A stretch of DNA of 64,000 nucleotides, from assembly GCA_009746045.1 (NCBI GenBank), contig RPFO01000080.1, positions 4,156,981-4,220,980 of the forward strand. The letters are read 5' to 3'. Shown one piece after another: positions 31,007-43,800 of this stretch. Position 1 is the stretch's first letter; each line of letters opens with the position of its first letter. Position numbers and translations under genes: made by a program. Below the pieces are notes generated by a model that saw only the letters and a program-made list of their open reading frames with translations, was not told where the DNA came from and did not search any database. Source of the stretch: Mesostigma viride (Eukaryota > Streptophyta > Mesostigmatophyceae > Mesostigmatales > Mesostigmataceae).

Positions 31007-31949
31007 CTGCGACAGCAGCATGTGCAATGTAGGCAGAGTTACAGAAATTAGAGTCATTCTTTGGGATATGCAGCCGACAACCAGACCACAGGGCAAATGT
31101 AAGCAGAAATAGAACACATTTACAAAGGCAGGAAAACATGTTCGAAAGGCAACGCGTGCATGGATGAACGGTCCATGCAGCAATAACAAGCAGCTCGCTT
31201 CAAGGAGCTCAACCGTGCACCAAGAGATGCTGGGCACACATCAGGATGTATAGGTGTAGGGTGTATGCTATGTATACTTAGCTTCAGAAGAGTGTCACAG
31301 GCACCCTGCTCTGCCTCGATGACAGCCAAGGCATCAACCAAGCTCTTGCTCACACCTGTCGCAGAGTTTCACTTCCCAACACCGGCCCTAACAGTGACGC
31401 TGGCCGTGATATCACCGGCAGTCTCCTCTCTCTGTCTCTTTCTGTTTTATTGACCATGACTAATATATGCCACCACCAAAATGGTCTTTGTCATGTCACA
31501 AGCTGTTTCGTAGCCTTTCAAACATCACAAGCATGCTATTGCTTGTTGATCCAATAATGTTACTGTCACTGCCGCCCTCATTCTGACTGAGCCTACCAGC
31601 GTTCTGTGCACTGTCACAATTGCTCTTGCTAAGGTTTCGGACCCTGCGCGGACACATTGATCCACGAACAGGTATGATTCAGATTAAGGCATTGGCAGCC
31701 AGGCAATGGGCATCTCAGACGAGGTGCCCAGAGTTTCCTGCATGCCAGGCGCCAGCAGATACGGTGGGGTTGGGTTACTGTGGGGTAGGATGGAAGCGGG
31801 AAGAATGAGGAAGGAGAGCTTGGGGGAAGTAGTGGAAGGGGGAGTAAGCAGTTCAAAAGATAGGTGCCGGACCGGCGCCATGTTTCAAATGGCCGACATT
31901 ATTGACACTGCACAGCAACATGTCTAGTCACATAAATGTATTGACTCCT

Positions 31950-32345
31950 GCAAAAGTGGCATCCATTTCTGGCCTTGATTTGCTTTGCATGCATCACCAC
32001 ACAATTGCTGAGCTTCGCTCATTTTATATATGACGCGTGGACGGGCTCAAAGGGGACCGACCTGCCGTAGGTAGCGTAAGACTAGCGCTTGTCACGAGGG
32101 TACTGCACCGGCCGGCCCTTTTTGTGCCTAGGCTGAGTGTGGTTCCGGAGTGCAGGCCTAGGTAGCTTCTAACGTACGTCACTAGACCTTGTTACCTGCG
32201 CCAGCCGCCAGGCGTGGCGCAACTGTGATTGGCAGTCAGTACACCTTGTACCTGCGCCAGCCGGCAGGCCTGCGTGGCGCAATGTGAATGATAGTCAGTA
32301 CTTAGAGTGGTGTAGGGGACGTAGGGAGGCCTCTTTTCAGCTTTA
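31950..32345 (+). repeat. Dispersed repeat family A, copy 1
   Basis: Starts near GGACGGGCTCAAAGGGGACC, contains GCCTAGGTAGCTTCTAACG and CTTAGAGTGGTGTAGGGGACG and ends ..GGCCTCTTTTCAGC. Related copies: 35935-36147 (minus), 38500-38750 (plus) and 49800-49880 with 50500-50718 (plus). Probably terminal sequence of a transposon; no coding frame. Confidence 0.7.
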
Positions 32346-32639
32346 TTTATTTGATTATGTGTGCTAGCTCTTTACGGTAAAATAACACAGACTTGTCTAC
32401 CAGATGGCAACACGGCCATCTGTATGCTAGGGTGAGCACGCGATGTGAATTTGCAGGGCCAGCCCACAGCCGCTGTGCCCCTGCTCTACCCACATCTCCT
32501 TACATGGCTAACAGCCGAAAATACGTTTGATATGCAAAAAAGAAAACTTGACTACACTGGCTATGGGGGTACTTTGTCCCAACCCAGGTTCACCCTCGGG
32601 TTAGTTAAACCATTTCCCCCCTGACCTCCCACGCAGGGG

Positions 32640-34060
32640 TGAGGTCAGTTGATAGCTAAAAGAAGAGAGATAAAAACTGGAAGACGTCAAAATACGACCG
32701 AAGTGGCGCCGAAAAGCCGCTGGGCCCGGGCCCAGAGTGCCGGCGGGATGTCCCGCCCAGCGAGGCTGCGGTGGACAGTGTAGCGCGTGACTGAAAGGGC
32801 CGACGCCCACCGGCCGCGCAGCTGAATGGCCTCCGGCGACTCTCCAGCGATGCCGTTGTGTGCGCCCCCCCCATGCCAGAGGCTGTGAAAAGAAAACATC
32901 CCCGGGATGCCCATGCAGGCCTGCACTGCCTCCCACTGCTGCCTAGCCTGGCTGTTCGTCAAACTCCGAAAAAGAAGTGCATCTGGGGGCTGGCCAGCTG
33001 TCAAGAGTCGCAGGAGCCACAAAGAAAGTGGGTCCCGGACGAGGACATGCTGGGCCGCCCACTGCGCAGTTTGGGGGTTGCAAAGCACAAGGGCACCAAC
33101 ATTGGGCCCTGGCTTGAGAAGGGGGTGGCCAGGATGCGCCACATCCCAAACCCGCAACCCTAGTGCCTCGCTAATGCGTAAATACTGATGGAAAGCGAAA
33201 ATGATCAGCGCACTTAAATGCACCCGTCGAGGTGACATTATCAACAGGGCAGTGAAATAGCAAAGGCGCCAGGGCATAGGCGGAGGGCTGACTGCAAGAA
33301 CAAGCCGCTGCCACCCAGCGAGCATGCGGTCCGCCAGCACCCAGTTCCGAACGAGGTCGGGGTAGTACAGGTGCAGACAGGCCTTGGCGTGCTGGCATAA
33401 GGTACGCCCCCGCCCACTCCGGCCATGGTGGACGGCAGAAATCCACTCACAGAAAAAGGCTTCCACGTCAGCTGGGTCGACAGGGCCAGGTGGCGCCCAC
33501 ACCACATAGACAGCCACCGCGCGCCGGTAGGCTGGCAAGGTAGACACAGGGTTCATTGTGCCCTCCAAAAGTGCCAAGTCCCGAGGGCGTCGCGCCCCCT
33601 CAGGCCCAGGGTTGGGGTGCACGTCACCGCACCTGGTCAAGTCGGGAACCCAGGCGCCGCGCCGGCTGGCCTGGTCAGCAGGGTTGTGGGAAGCCACCCA
33701 GACCCAGTGGGTGTGCTTGTCGGCAGCCAGTGAAAGGGCGAAGTAGCGTCGAACCATCTGGTTGAGGCGCTATGATGATGACCGCCCTCTGACAAACGCC
33801 CCCACCACCGCGCTGGAGTCCACGAGTCGGACGATGCGCTTTCCCTGACACGCCTTGGTCCGGCACTGCTTCCCTAGAATGGAAGCCCACCTTTTATGGC
33901 AACCGCCTTGCCCAGCCAACCGCTTCCTGGGTGACTTGGGTACGGGTGCCAGCACATCAATAAACAATAATATAATTTTACTTCTAGTGCTATACGGCGT
34001 TGCATTCTCAGCTCAGCAGGTTAGTCATAGAGAAAATGAGCATAGCTCACCAAGTGTCGA
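32640..34060 (-). mobile_element. Internally deleted tyrosine-recombinase (DIRS-like) retroelement
   Basis: About 190 bp at the upstream end (33870-34060) match 61551-61745 in inverted orientation. They lead straight into the second half of an RNase H domain (IVRLVDSSAVVGAFVRGRSS) and then the recombinase frame. Gag and reverse transcriptase are absent, so the copy seems internally deleted. It lies in an intron of the LRR gene in the same orientation as the gene. Confidence 0.72.
32687..33757 (-). CDS. RNase H tail plus tyrosine recombinase of a DIRS-like retroelement
   Basis: An open frame of 356 residues. Residues 1-32 (WVASHNPADQASR) are the end of a retroelement RNase H domain. Residues 43-52 read CGDVHPNPGP, a 2A-like motif often seen in retroelement proteins. 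The rest is a tyrosine recombinase: YLRISEALGLRVWDV carries the first catalytic Arg, FSFHSLWHGGGA is the HxxR box, GRWAS and VTRYT supply the C-terminal box and Tyr. In the HxxR box the usual Arg is Trp, which should inactivate the enzyme. The true start lies further 5' in the element, where the frame is broken. Confidence 0.8.
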   Translation of the reverse strand: MVRRYFALSLAADKHTHWVWVASHNPADQASRRGAWVPDLTRCGDVHPNPGPEGARRPRDLALLEGTMNPVSTLPAYRRAVAVYVVWAPPGPVDPADVEAFFCEWISAVHHGRSGRGRTLCQHAKACLHLYYPDLVRNWVLADRMLAGWQRLVLAVSPPPMPWRLCYFTALLIMSPRRVHLSALIIFAFHQYLRISEALGLRVWDVAHPGHPLLKPGPNVGALVLCNPQTAQWAAQHVLVRDPLSLWLLRLLTAGQPPDALLFRSLTNSQARQQWEAVQACMGIPGMFSFHSLWHGGGAHNGIAGESPEAIQLRGRWASALSVTRYTVHRSLAGRDIPPALWARAQRLFGATSVVF

Positions 34061-34539
34061 GCCATGGACTCAAAGCACATTTCCGCTCGTCAACGTGCTG
34101 AATGGCGTGGTCATTACTTGTTGGCACACTATTATACTCAGGAGGTCAATTGTGGTCTGCTGACCAACATCCATGTGACTAGAAACAATGCATGGTGACC
34201 ACATCATTGCACCTTTTGTCTTACGTTCAATACGTTGTATCGCACCCCGGAATGGTGACACACCCAAACATAATGAGCTCCTGTTGCTGGGGAAAAAGAA
34301 TACTCTGAAAGACAGCTTACACCGTTCACTCTCAAGGATCCCCAGTCTTTATCAGAAAAAAAAGTGGACTGGGCCATCATGGAATGGCAATGTGGAACCG
34401 AATAAGCAAATAATTCAGCACGTAGCGTATGCCCCAAAGCAGCAAAAAAAAGGGGGTGGGTGGGCGGGTGCAAAAAACTTTAGGTGCTGAAGCGAAGGTC
34501 CATTGGAGTGCCTTCATACCATAGAAACAAGTTTATTAC

Positions 34540-34850
34540 AATAAGTGTGTGCAGGCTTTACTTAGTGGAGCCTAGCCACACCTTCAAAATCATTGTACAA
34601 GTCATTGCCAAGTTAGGCCAGTTCACCATGCTGGGGCCCAGCACATGCCCCCTTGGTCCAATCTTGTCCCACACCTCCATCTCTGGCCACCCAGGCCGTT
34701 TCCAGCCCTGGTGGTAGGAACACAACCACTTGGAATGCTGGGCTCTTGTTGGCATGATGATACCCCCCCTCCCGCCCCCGTGTAGCCGCTACGGTTTCCC
34801 AGCGAACGCAGGGCGGAGCCACATGCGTTCCCCCGATTAAAGGGGCGCAT
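34540..34850 (-). repeat. Dispersed repeat family B, copy 1 (inverted)
   Basis: On the minus strand: GGGAAACCGTAGCGGC, GGCCTGGGTGGCCAG, TGTGGGACAA, GTGCTGGGCCCCAGC and ATGACTTGTACAATGA. The same order occurs on the plus strand at 49430-49790; the second half also occurs at 50935-51130. Confidence 0.75.
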
Positions 34851-35145
34851 CCAGTGCAGCCACTGAAGGACTTAAGCCACCTGGGAACGTCTCCAGATCA
34901 CCCAAACGCCATCACCAGCCCCACCGACAAAGCCGCTGGGCTTCCCCGGGAGTAGAGCCACTGCCACTAGCTCTAACCCCAATTGTGGTGATGATGATGG
35001 CTCCGGACCTCCTGCCACCAAGGGCTCACCATCACCATGGTCTCACGAGCCTTGACGCCGCCGCAGCCGAGTTGAGCTTGATGGTATATGATGCATTTTA
35101 TAAAACAACCCCGACCTCACTGCCGGGTTCCATGCACACCGCCCC

Positions 35146-35240
35146 TCGCGGGAGGGTGCTGGAAAATGGCACAGGCTCCGCTTCGCCCGCCCAAGGCGCG
35201 CTCCGCTTTGCCTTTGCCGTTTTCCAGCGACCCCCGCGAG
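35146..35240. repeat. Hairpin with arms of about 22 bp
   Basis: CTCGCGGGAGGGTGCTGGAAAA on the left is matched with few changes by the reverse complement of TTTTCCAGCGACCCCCGCGAG on the right. The loop holds GGCTCCGCTTCGCC and related GC-rich bases. Six overlapping open frames in this area look like composition artefacts. Confidence 0.78.
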
Positions 35241-35839
35241 TGGAATTTTTTTTTCCCAAGCTTGCCAGGCCGTGTATGATTTTGTAAATGCGCACGGCTT
35301 ACCCATGGTTTTCCACAGCTTCCCGCTCCTCCCTTATCGCGAAGGGCAAGAGGGGCCTGCTCGCCGGAGCACCTCGAAGGTACAGTGCGCCTGCCGCCCT
35401 CTTCATGCCGCCAGCACGCCCCGACCCACAGCAGCGGCTGCCATCGAAGCACAGTTCTCCGCCTCTGGTTTCTTTTGACTCCACTCTGTCTGAAAAACGC
35501 CCTGCTTCCCTCGTGCACGCCGCTACGGGGAGGAAATCCCTGGCGGACACTATACTCGAGGGCAAAACTAGCGCTTCCTTCAGGGATTGTCGCCTCGCGC
35601 TGTCCTTTTGCAGGGCTCTCCGCCAAAATCCGCCTTCTCTAAAAACCGCCTTCCCTCTTTCCTGACTTTCGAAAACAAAGCCACTACGTGTTCCCAACTG
35701 GAGCCCGGCCGGCGCACCCCAGCGCCATGGGGGAACAACCCAGGACCAGAGCCACAACCCTTCACCGATATTTCGAAAAACAGTGTGTCCCCTCCCAATG
35801 AATCGGGAAGCCGGCAGCGTCGACTTACACTGAGCGTAA

Positions 35840-37450
35840 CCGCCACAGTGGCCGCAAAGCGGCCCCCATAGCGGCCAGCCCACCTTTCCTCACGTTGGAA
35901 AGTTGCAAGCTGCAAAAAGGCCTCCCTACTTTCACCACGCCACTCTAAGTACATGTGCACATGCATAACAGAGCACAGGGTATCAAGGCGCCGCGCCCCC
36001 CTCAAAAGGGCGGGCACGGTTGACAGTAGGCACTAGTACCGGCGCAACGTCAGTCCCCTTCTACTCTAGTCCTATGTAAAACAAGCACCTCACATGGTGT
36101 AGGTGATGTACGGTAGAGCTAGGCTACAGGCGGCAGATCGGCAGTGTTTCGATTAGTGGCGATACACCGCCAAATGTGGCGGTGTGGCACTTTTTTTGGC
36201 AAAATGTGGCGTTGCCACCCTATTTGACAAGGCCCCCAAGAAGCCACAAATTGGCCGTGCTGTTCTACTTTCTAGTTTCGTTTCGCCACAGAGTGGCCGT
36301 GCCTGAAGTTCACTCTAGTACAGGTTACGCCACAATTGGCAGTGTCAGCCGAACTTCCGGCCGGCGTTCCGCCACGAATCTCCCTTTAGAAAAGTGCAAC
36401 AGTGCATACCGCTTAGTGCATGTTAGTAGCGCCAAGTGGCCCGCTGGCCGCTGGACAGGCTGAGCAGTGACTACCGTAGTGAGCTAGACCGGTGCAGTGT
36501 GCAGTGAGCTAGGTAGAATTGTATTAGAAGAATCAACCAGAGTATTGTCCAATCAAAATCATCGTCTTCGGAGCAGTGTCTTAGAGACGACAGTATCCTC
36601 GAATCCATCGTCGAGAATGGGGACCGAATCGTTGCGACAACGATATAAAAAAGTACGAAAAAGTACGCAAAAGTACGAACACAAGCGAGCAAGTGCGGCA
36701 AAATGCGTCGAACTGTTACTCAGGTCCAATGGCTTCCCTGGTCTAATAACGCGCCCTATTAGCCTTTCACCTGTCACCGCCACACGGGTGTGTGCCCACC
36801 TTAATTAGGATTCGCTGATACTCATTTCCCCTCTCACCTCTTTGGTCCATAATTTAATAAAATATACCCATTTCCCCGAAAAAAAAATGCGTCGAACTGA
36901 GGATTAATCTACACGGGCGGCCGGCAGGCAGAGACCCGCCCTGTATACTCAGCCAGTACGGCGCCGCGCCGCGCTGACCCCGCCGTTCTACTTCCAATGA
37001 ATGGTTGGAAAGCCAGCCCGCCACACGTGGCCGTGCCAAGCCCAATTTTAATTGGCTTAAAGCCACACATTGGCCGAGTCAACGGAAGTTTTTGTAGTTC
37101 AAAACGCCACAAGTGGCCTAGCGCCACTAGCAACAAAAACCTTAATCGAATCACTGCAGATCGGCCCCCTTTGAGCCCGCCGCAACATAACTATAAAATG
37201 AGCAGATAGCTCAGAAAATGGCTAGACAACAAACTACGTTTGGCTAATTATTCCCCTTCAGCCAAGCAGGACAGTCGTTGACAACCCTCATACAAATTCG
37301 GTGTGACGTCAGATTTGCGTCACAAACTCCCTACAAATACATTAGCTTTAAACCGTTCCTACTCTTACTTCCAAAGCCCACTAGGGCTTGCCACGCAAAG
37401 TCCTTTCGCCACAAGATATGGCCACTGACAAGTGGCGACCGTTGTGTCAT
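35840..37450. repeat. Cluster of GCCAC..GTGGC short palindromes
   Basis: About ten palindromes of the type GCCACAnnTGGC, for example at 35842, 36165-36184 (ACACCGCCA/TGGCGGTGT), 36244, 36288, 36326, 37027, 37060, 37105 and 37408. They cluster in 1.6 kb of an intron. No gene is seen here. Confidence 0.6.
35935..36147 (-). repeat. Dispersed repeat family A, copy 2 (inverted to copy 3)
   Basis: Its reverse complement matches 38510-38745 over about 210 bp: GCCGATCTGCCGCCTGTAGC, CATCACCTACACCATGT, GTGCCTACTGTCA, GTGCCCGCCCTTTTG and GCGGCGCCTTGAT are shared in order. Confidence 0.82.
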
Positions 37451-37865
37451 GCACTAACACGTGACGCCAGATTTTCAGTAATATCGTACTACTATAATCC
37501 TTACTAGAGCCTAAAACTTAGTGGCGCGCGCCCTGACCAAGGGCAGCCAGCCCACCATTTCCCAATAGTCCCTATTAGTTGCCTTTTATTTGCTTGTCTA
37601 ACGCCCGCCATCCGTGCGGCCGGCGGGACTTAATTAAGGGCCTGCGGCAGTCTCTCTCGTACCACTATATTAAACTATTTTCCGATCTTACTTCAGCAAT
37701 AAGTTGCGTGCGGCCCAATAAACACTTTCCAATCACTTGAACAAAACTACGCCGACATCAGGCGATATATGCCAAGACTGCCTACACAGTACCGCATGTT
37801 CTTCACGCCAATCCTCGTTTGCGGCATGTCGAGTAAACAGAGCAGAGGCTTACATATATGCTTGA

Positions 37866-40800
37866 TAGATGTCTCCCAGGTACTTCGACCTCAGCTCAGG
37901 TGGGATAGTGCCGACCAGGTTGTTAGAGGAGAAATCCCTGCGGTACCACCAACATAGATCAATAAAGGAGTCGACGCAGTGTAAAAAAGATGATTTAATA
38001 TGGGATGATCTAATATTGGTAGGGTCCCTGCAGGCAAGAGGGTCCTGTCACCTCTGCTGACCCTTCACAAAACACCAATAATTGTTCCATGCAAGATTTC
38101 TAAGATACTAAACTAGAAAGCGGCCAGAAGGATCACCCAAATGCGAATTGCCGACTTAAATGCATTTAGAATTACATATAATCCATTACTTGAGATGTTG
38201 AAATGATTACCAAATCTGTCAATAAAATGTTGACGCGAATATGGACCATAGCCATGGCCATTTCCCATCAATTGCGTAGCATTAGCCATTTGTTTAACCT
38301 ACAAGCTATAGGTGATTGCAACGCACGTTGTGGCATGCACTTGCGCCAATTGTGTCGGCTACTCACAAAACGGACCAACTTTAGGTTCATACTGTATGGT
38401 GTGGCTGTCTTGGAATCGACGTAGCTTTCAAATGGCTGGCGAACTATATGTCACCACATCAACATGTAATGTGCATCTAGTGAATAGGTGGTTAGGTTGC
38501 GGCGGGCTCAAAGGGGGCCGATCTGCCGCCTGTAGCATAGCTCTATCGTGCATCACCTACACCATGTAAGGTGCTTGTGCTATATAGGACTAGACTAGGA
38601 AAGGGAAATGCCGCCGGTAGTGCCTACTGTCACACGTGCCCGCCCTTTTGTGGTACTGGTTTGAGTGCCAAAGAGGGGGGTGCGGCGCCTTGATGCCACG
38701 TGATGTGTTACGGACGTGCGCACATACTTAAGAGTGGTGCCTCATACAAAATGGCGGGAGAGCGGTTGCAGCAGTGTTGCTTACAAATGGACACTCCTAG
38801 CTGCAAGGAACAAACACACTGATCTCGCTTTGAACGTTAGCCAGCCATAATTATAGCGTTTAAGGCTACAAAATTCCAACTCCATTCATCTCCATCATTC
38901 TGAACAACTCGACATGTGCAGCTAAGATAATGGCAGGCTCGAACGTCCATGGTCCAAATTTTCCATGGCCAGATTTCTGACCTCCGTTAGTTGTCTCATT
39001 GATAGCTTTAGTTAGCTGCTAACTGCCAACCTTTCATTCGCTATGTTCAAAAGGCCGCGATTGCCAACACACTTATGTCATCTGGTGCTGCATGAAACGT
39101 AAGACAAACAAACTTTACTGATATTATTCCGTAAAAGTTGACCATGCCGTCGAATTAACTAAGATAACAGATCAGCCATACAAAACAAAATTGATAAGCA
39201 GTCAAAGTGGCCAGCCCGGTCACGCAACTTCATGGAATCTCCTCACGTCACTTTCACCACAATACTGTGTATATAGTGCGGGCTATACAGTCTGACAACA
39301 ATACTGTGTATATAGTGCGGGCTATACAGTCTGACAACAATACTGTGTATATAGTGCGGGCTATACAGTCTGACAACAATACTGTGTATATAGTGCGGGC
39401 TATACACCGACAAAGTCATTGATGCAGGCACCAGCAAACGCCTGGCACCCCTGGCACAAACTGGCTGGCAGAAGCCGAAAGTGACTTACAGCCCTTGCAG
39501 ACTGGCTAATGACCCCAGCTCCGCTGGAATGGTGCCTTCCAGGTTGTTACTTCTTAAACTCCTGGGGGGCAGGTTAGAACAGCGCATGCAAGTGCCAACA
39601 AGGAGTACAGGCAGAGCCAGAGACGCGACACAACTGCGTGCATGCTCGGTGAGCCCTCATCACTACAGTACATAACAATGCAGTTGCAGATAGTGGCAGA
39701 GCAAAACAGGATGATGAGTCTTGCAGTTGCACTTGTTTCGTTTGTGTGACTATGAGATATGTTGATTAAACTAGGATGAGATGGTTGTGCATTTAACTAT
39801 GCCCTCAAACTCAACAGTCGGCCACGCCATCATAATAGAGCCCAAGACAAAAGCTCAACCATGTGAAAAGACAAAAGCAGCAAACAGTCACACATGCCCG
39901 AATTAGCCGCTCCATGCCGCGTTTGCTTCAAGCCAATTCCCACCCAGTGTGCCGACTAGGATCAAGTCCGACTCGCCGTTCTAGCATGCACTTGGAGGTT
40001 CGGCAAAAGGATTAGTAGATAGAGTGGATAGTGTTTCTGCTAAGGTGGGGGGGATTCGGACAGTCTGGATGAGGCCGCATGGCGGCCGAGTGGGGGGGGT
40101 CCAGCGGCTGCCGGCGATATATATTTTTTGAAACAAAAACGGCAAAAGCAATTCTAGCATGCTTTTAATGGGTTAACACTCCATCTGCGTACTTGTAACG
40201 GGTGTGGCCCATAGTCAGATATGCACCTGTTGCCATGGGGTGGCCACGGCGCATTTGACATGGGGCGGCCGTGAAAATAGGATTTTCATGCAGGCATTGA
40301 AGTTAGCTTGCATTCTATCCAATAAAATCTGAACTTTGACTACTAGGTAGGTAGTAGCCACCAATAATGTCACAAGCCTCCATTACGGGTGACACCCGTA
40401 TTACGGGCCACGCCTGTAATTTCAGACGGAGTGGTATTTAGTTTCTTACAAAACTGGGCCATCATTCACATTAAATTTATTGCATACTACTGTAACACTT
40501 GATGCTAAACAGTTAAACACACTACAGGCTGGTTACACTGCCTTTCTAAGTGGCTGAAAGCCTAAAGCTTGCATGCAGCACAACCACACCTCTCAGTGCA
40601 TAACCACACTACCACACCTCAAGTAGGCATTAAAGCTTCAGCCTAGATAAACAGACAATGTCTTTTCGAGTGCACAGAGTGGCCAATAAGCACATGGCAG
40701 CAGCCACCTTGCTACTGAATGTGAAAAACATCATCAGGATCCACTGCGGGTGCTGTGGCAGCTTGCTCCTTGTCCGTGAAAGTATGTTGGTTCCCAGTGG

Positions 40801-43800
40801 TGCCTCCCATGCACCAGAGCTTCTTGTCTTGCCACTTGTGGTACGCTCGCTCAAAACCGCTGAACTTGTCGAACTGCGTGAAGCTGAACATGCTGACACA
40901 TGCCCGGAGAGCAACATCCTTGTGGGGCTCCTACAAGAAACTGCGGCACTCTGACTTGATGCAGTTCATGGCTAAAAACAGGCTGCCGCTTTTGGGGCGT
41001 TTGGCGACTGAGCTTGGTGGCTTTGCCACCATGATCATGGACATCATCACTCATGTCTTGATGCCAGCGTACTTGCTGGCAATGAATGTGCGCCTCTCGA
41101 CCCACACCGCACGCCATGGCTTGAACTCATCAATGCCGTCCGGGCCCTTGACCATGGGCCACCCCGGGTCATCCGCACTCATCTTCACCATGAAGGAGTT
41201 GAAGGCCTCAAACTCGGCTATGAGCGGGTGCAGGTCGATGAGTGGCTTGATCAGCTGGGCAGTAGCACTCTTGCTTGGATTAGAGAGCGAATACTCTGGA
41301 TGGAGCACCTGCCATGCCATCAGAAATGGCGTGCTGGGGAAGTGGCGGTAAATGCTTCACTGACTAGAGTTGCCACCTCTTTCAGCTTCACCTTGGCCTG
41401 TTGGACAGCGTGGCCCGACTTGACAGCATCCGGCTGCTGGCTGAGTTGGACAGCTATGCGCGACCTGGTCAAGCGCACGCTGCTCAGCCTCGACTTGCTT
41501 GGCTGACCACGGGTTTTGAATGTGACAGCGTAGCCTTCCTCGTCCCGCCTGGGGACAAGCTGCACCCCCTTGTCACCATCATCCCCCACCTCCTGCAGTC
41601 TCACCGTGGTGATGTCCTCTGCACTTCTACATGCCCCGCCGCCCTCGCCCTCAGGCGGCTCGATGACAAACATGTCTTCGGAGTCCGTGGCGCCGGGCAG
41701 GTCATCCTCATCGTCATGCGTCAAGTGCGGGACGCATTTGAGGAGAGACTTGAATGGCAGGCCAAAGGTGGCATGCGGTCCCGAGTACTGGTCATGGATG
41801 GCCTTCTCGGTGTCGTCCACCAGCCGGCCGATGTCCACGCAGTGCAGTTGTCATCCTGGAGCTGCGTGGACAGCACGTCCAGCCCCTCAAAGAGGGCAAG
41901 CAAGCAGCTAGGACGATGTCCACTGAGATGAGCTTGTTGTAGATGTCCTCAGCTTTACCATCCTTGGTACGGTTCTGCACAGCCTCGTCTGCCCTGGTAA
42001 AGTAGAAGGAGAGGACCGCGTCGTATTATTGGATGACACGCTCGAGGACACCGCGGATTGATATCCAGCGTATGCCATGGATCGCCTTGATGCCCCGCTG
42101 CTTCTCGTGCCCCGCAACGTCTTGGTGCAGGCGCAGCGTCTGCGTGCGCTTGGCGCTGCGCTTGATGTCCGATGACATCGCCACGAGGAGGTCTTGCACC
42201 ATGCGCACGACCTCCAAGGGCACCACCTCGCTGCCCACGGAGCTGTTCCTATGGGCAGGGCACCACAGTGGGACGATGAAATGAGCATAGCCCTGCCTCA
42301 ACTTGGCAATGACGCCCCCCTAAGCCCCGATCATCACATTGGCCCCGTTATGCCACAGGAGATGAGCTTGGTGGCATCATCTCTATTGACCCCATCTTAG
42401 CTACTTCGCGCAGCTTGTAGTAGATGCCTTCAAATATCGTGGTAGCGTTGGCCACGCCGCCAGGTAACTCGTGGCATGCCAGGAACTCGGTGGTGCGGCA
42501 GCCAGCCACGATGGGATACCACACGATGGAGCATTGCTCCTTCTTGCTGATATCGTCGGAATCATCGCAGGAAATGCTCGTGAAGGGTGCAGCCTTGACC
42601 ATCTACCGCAGCACCTCCTTGAGCACCTCATTGATGCATTCGGCCATGTCCCAGCCCACGTCATCGCCAGTGTACTTGAGGAACAAGTCAAGGCCTGGCA
42701 GGGGGGTCTTTCGATTGAGAAACCTGAGGAGCTCCGCAGTCTGCTCATGGTCCATCATCGGCCGGCCATTAGCCAGCGTCTTGTAGACCATCATCCAGTT
42801 GTTCAAAACCTGCTGCTAATCCACTTGCGACACGCTCCTTTCTCCGCCCCTGGCATGGAAATCAGCAAACCACAGCCTCTCAACCACTGGCTTTCCCTCG
42901 GCAAGGAGAGCCCTCACTTCCTTGCAGGTGTCATTGTGCTTGATTGTGCGTTCATGCTCATTTAGCCTTGTCTTCTGATCGTGAATGGAGGTGTTTGTTC
43001 CCTGATGTATGCCACTGAGCAGCACGTCCTGCATTCAACCTCCCATCCGTTCTCGAAGTACACTTGAGCCCAATGGTAACTGGTCTGGAATAATTCGTCC
43101 TTTGGCCTGCGCACCGTAGGCTTCCCAGCAGCCTTCTCTTTCAACTTCGCTGCAGACCTTGCTTTGCCACTGATGCCACCTTTTCCACTCCCCACTTTCC
43201 CCTGCAACCTTCGCCTTCTCCTTTGGCGTCCACGTGTTACCATCGTCATCTGTGCAGCGTCGCAAGCTCGCAGTTCATCACCGTCGAAAACGCTTGCCGG
43301 ACGCGCAGCAGGGTTAAAATAGGCACCTTCTGCATGGTCACCTCCTGCATCTTCTTCTGTATCAACACCCAAAATCCCGTCGGAAATCTCGTCGCTATCA
43401 CGCTCGACATCACCTTGCTCGCCAGCGTTCTGCTCGCTGCTATCTTTTCCGTCATCATCCACTATTCCGGGTTTCGGTGGCCTGCCGCTCCCTGCTGTGC
43501 CCAGTTCTAAAATACCTCCGCCTGGTGTGAAAAAACTCCTGAATTTAAATCCTGTCGGAATAAGCACTTTCTTTTTATTGCTGCTCATTCCCTAAAACAC
43601 TTTTAGCGCACTTACAGTAGCTATGCAGCCCGGTAGCCGCCGCTGTGGCTGGCTTTCTTCTTCGTTTTCTGCACGTGGCTTTCAGGCGTTTCCTTAATCA
43701 GGCTGCGCTACTAACGTTATCAAGTAACGTGCGTTCTAACTTTCACGTTAAAAAAACGGTCCTCGGCGGAGCCCATTTTCGGAAGAACCAAGGGTCGAAG

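Noticed and set aside
31120-31370. Possible extra exon of the LRR gene (VSKSLVDALAVIEAEQGACD)
   Set aside because: It looks protein-like and follows a CAG, but no GT donor fits and the phase needed to join the neighbouring exons gives a stop.
35117-36017. Several overlapping open frames of 100-190 codons
   Set aside because: They occupy both strands and several frames in GC-rich DNA with no recognisable domain or splice context.
39261-39410. CRISPR array
   Set aside because: The 39-bp units are contiguous with no spacers; this is a tandem repeat in a eukaryotic intron.
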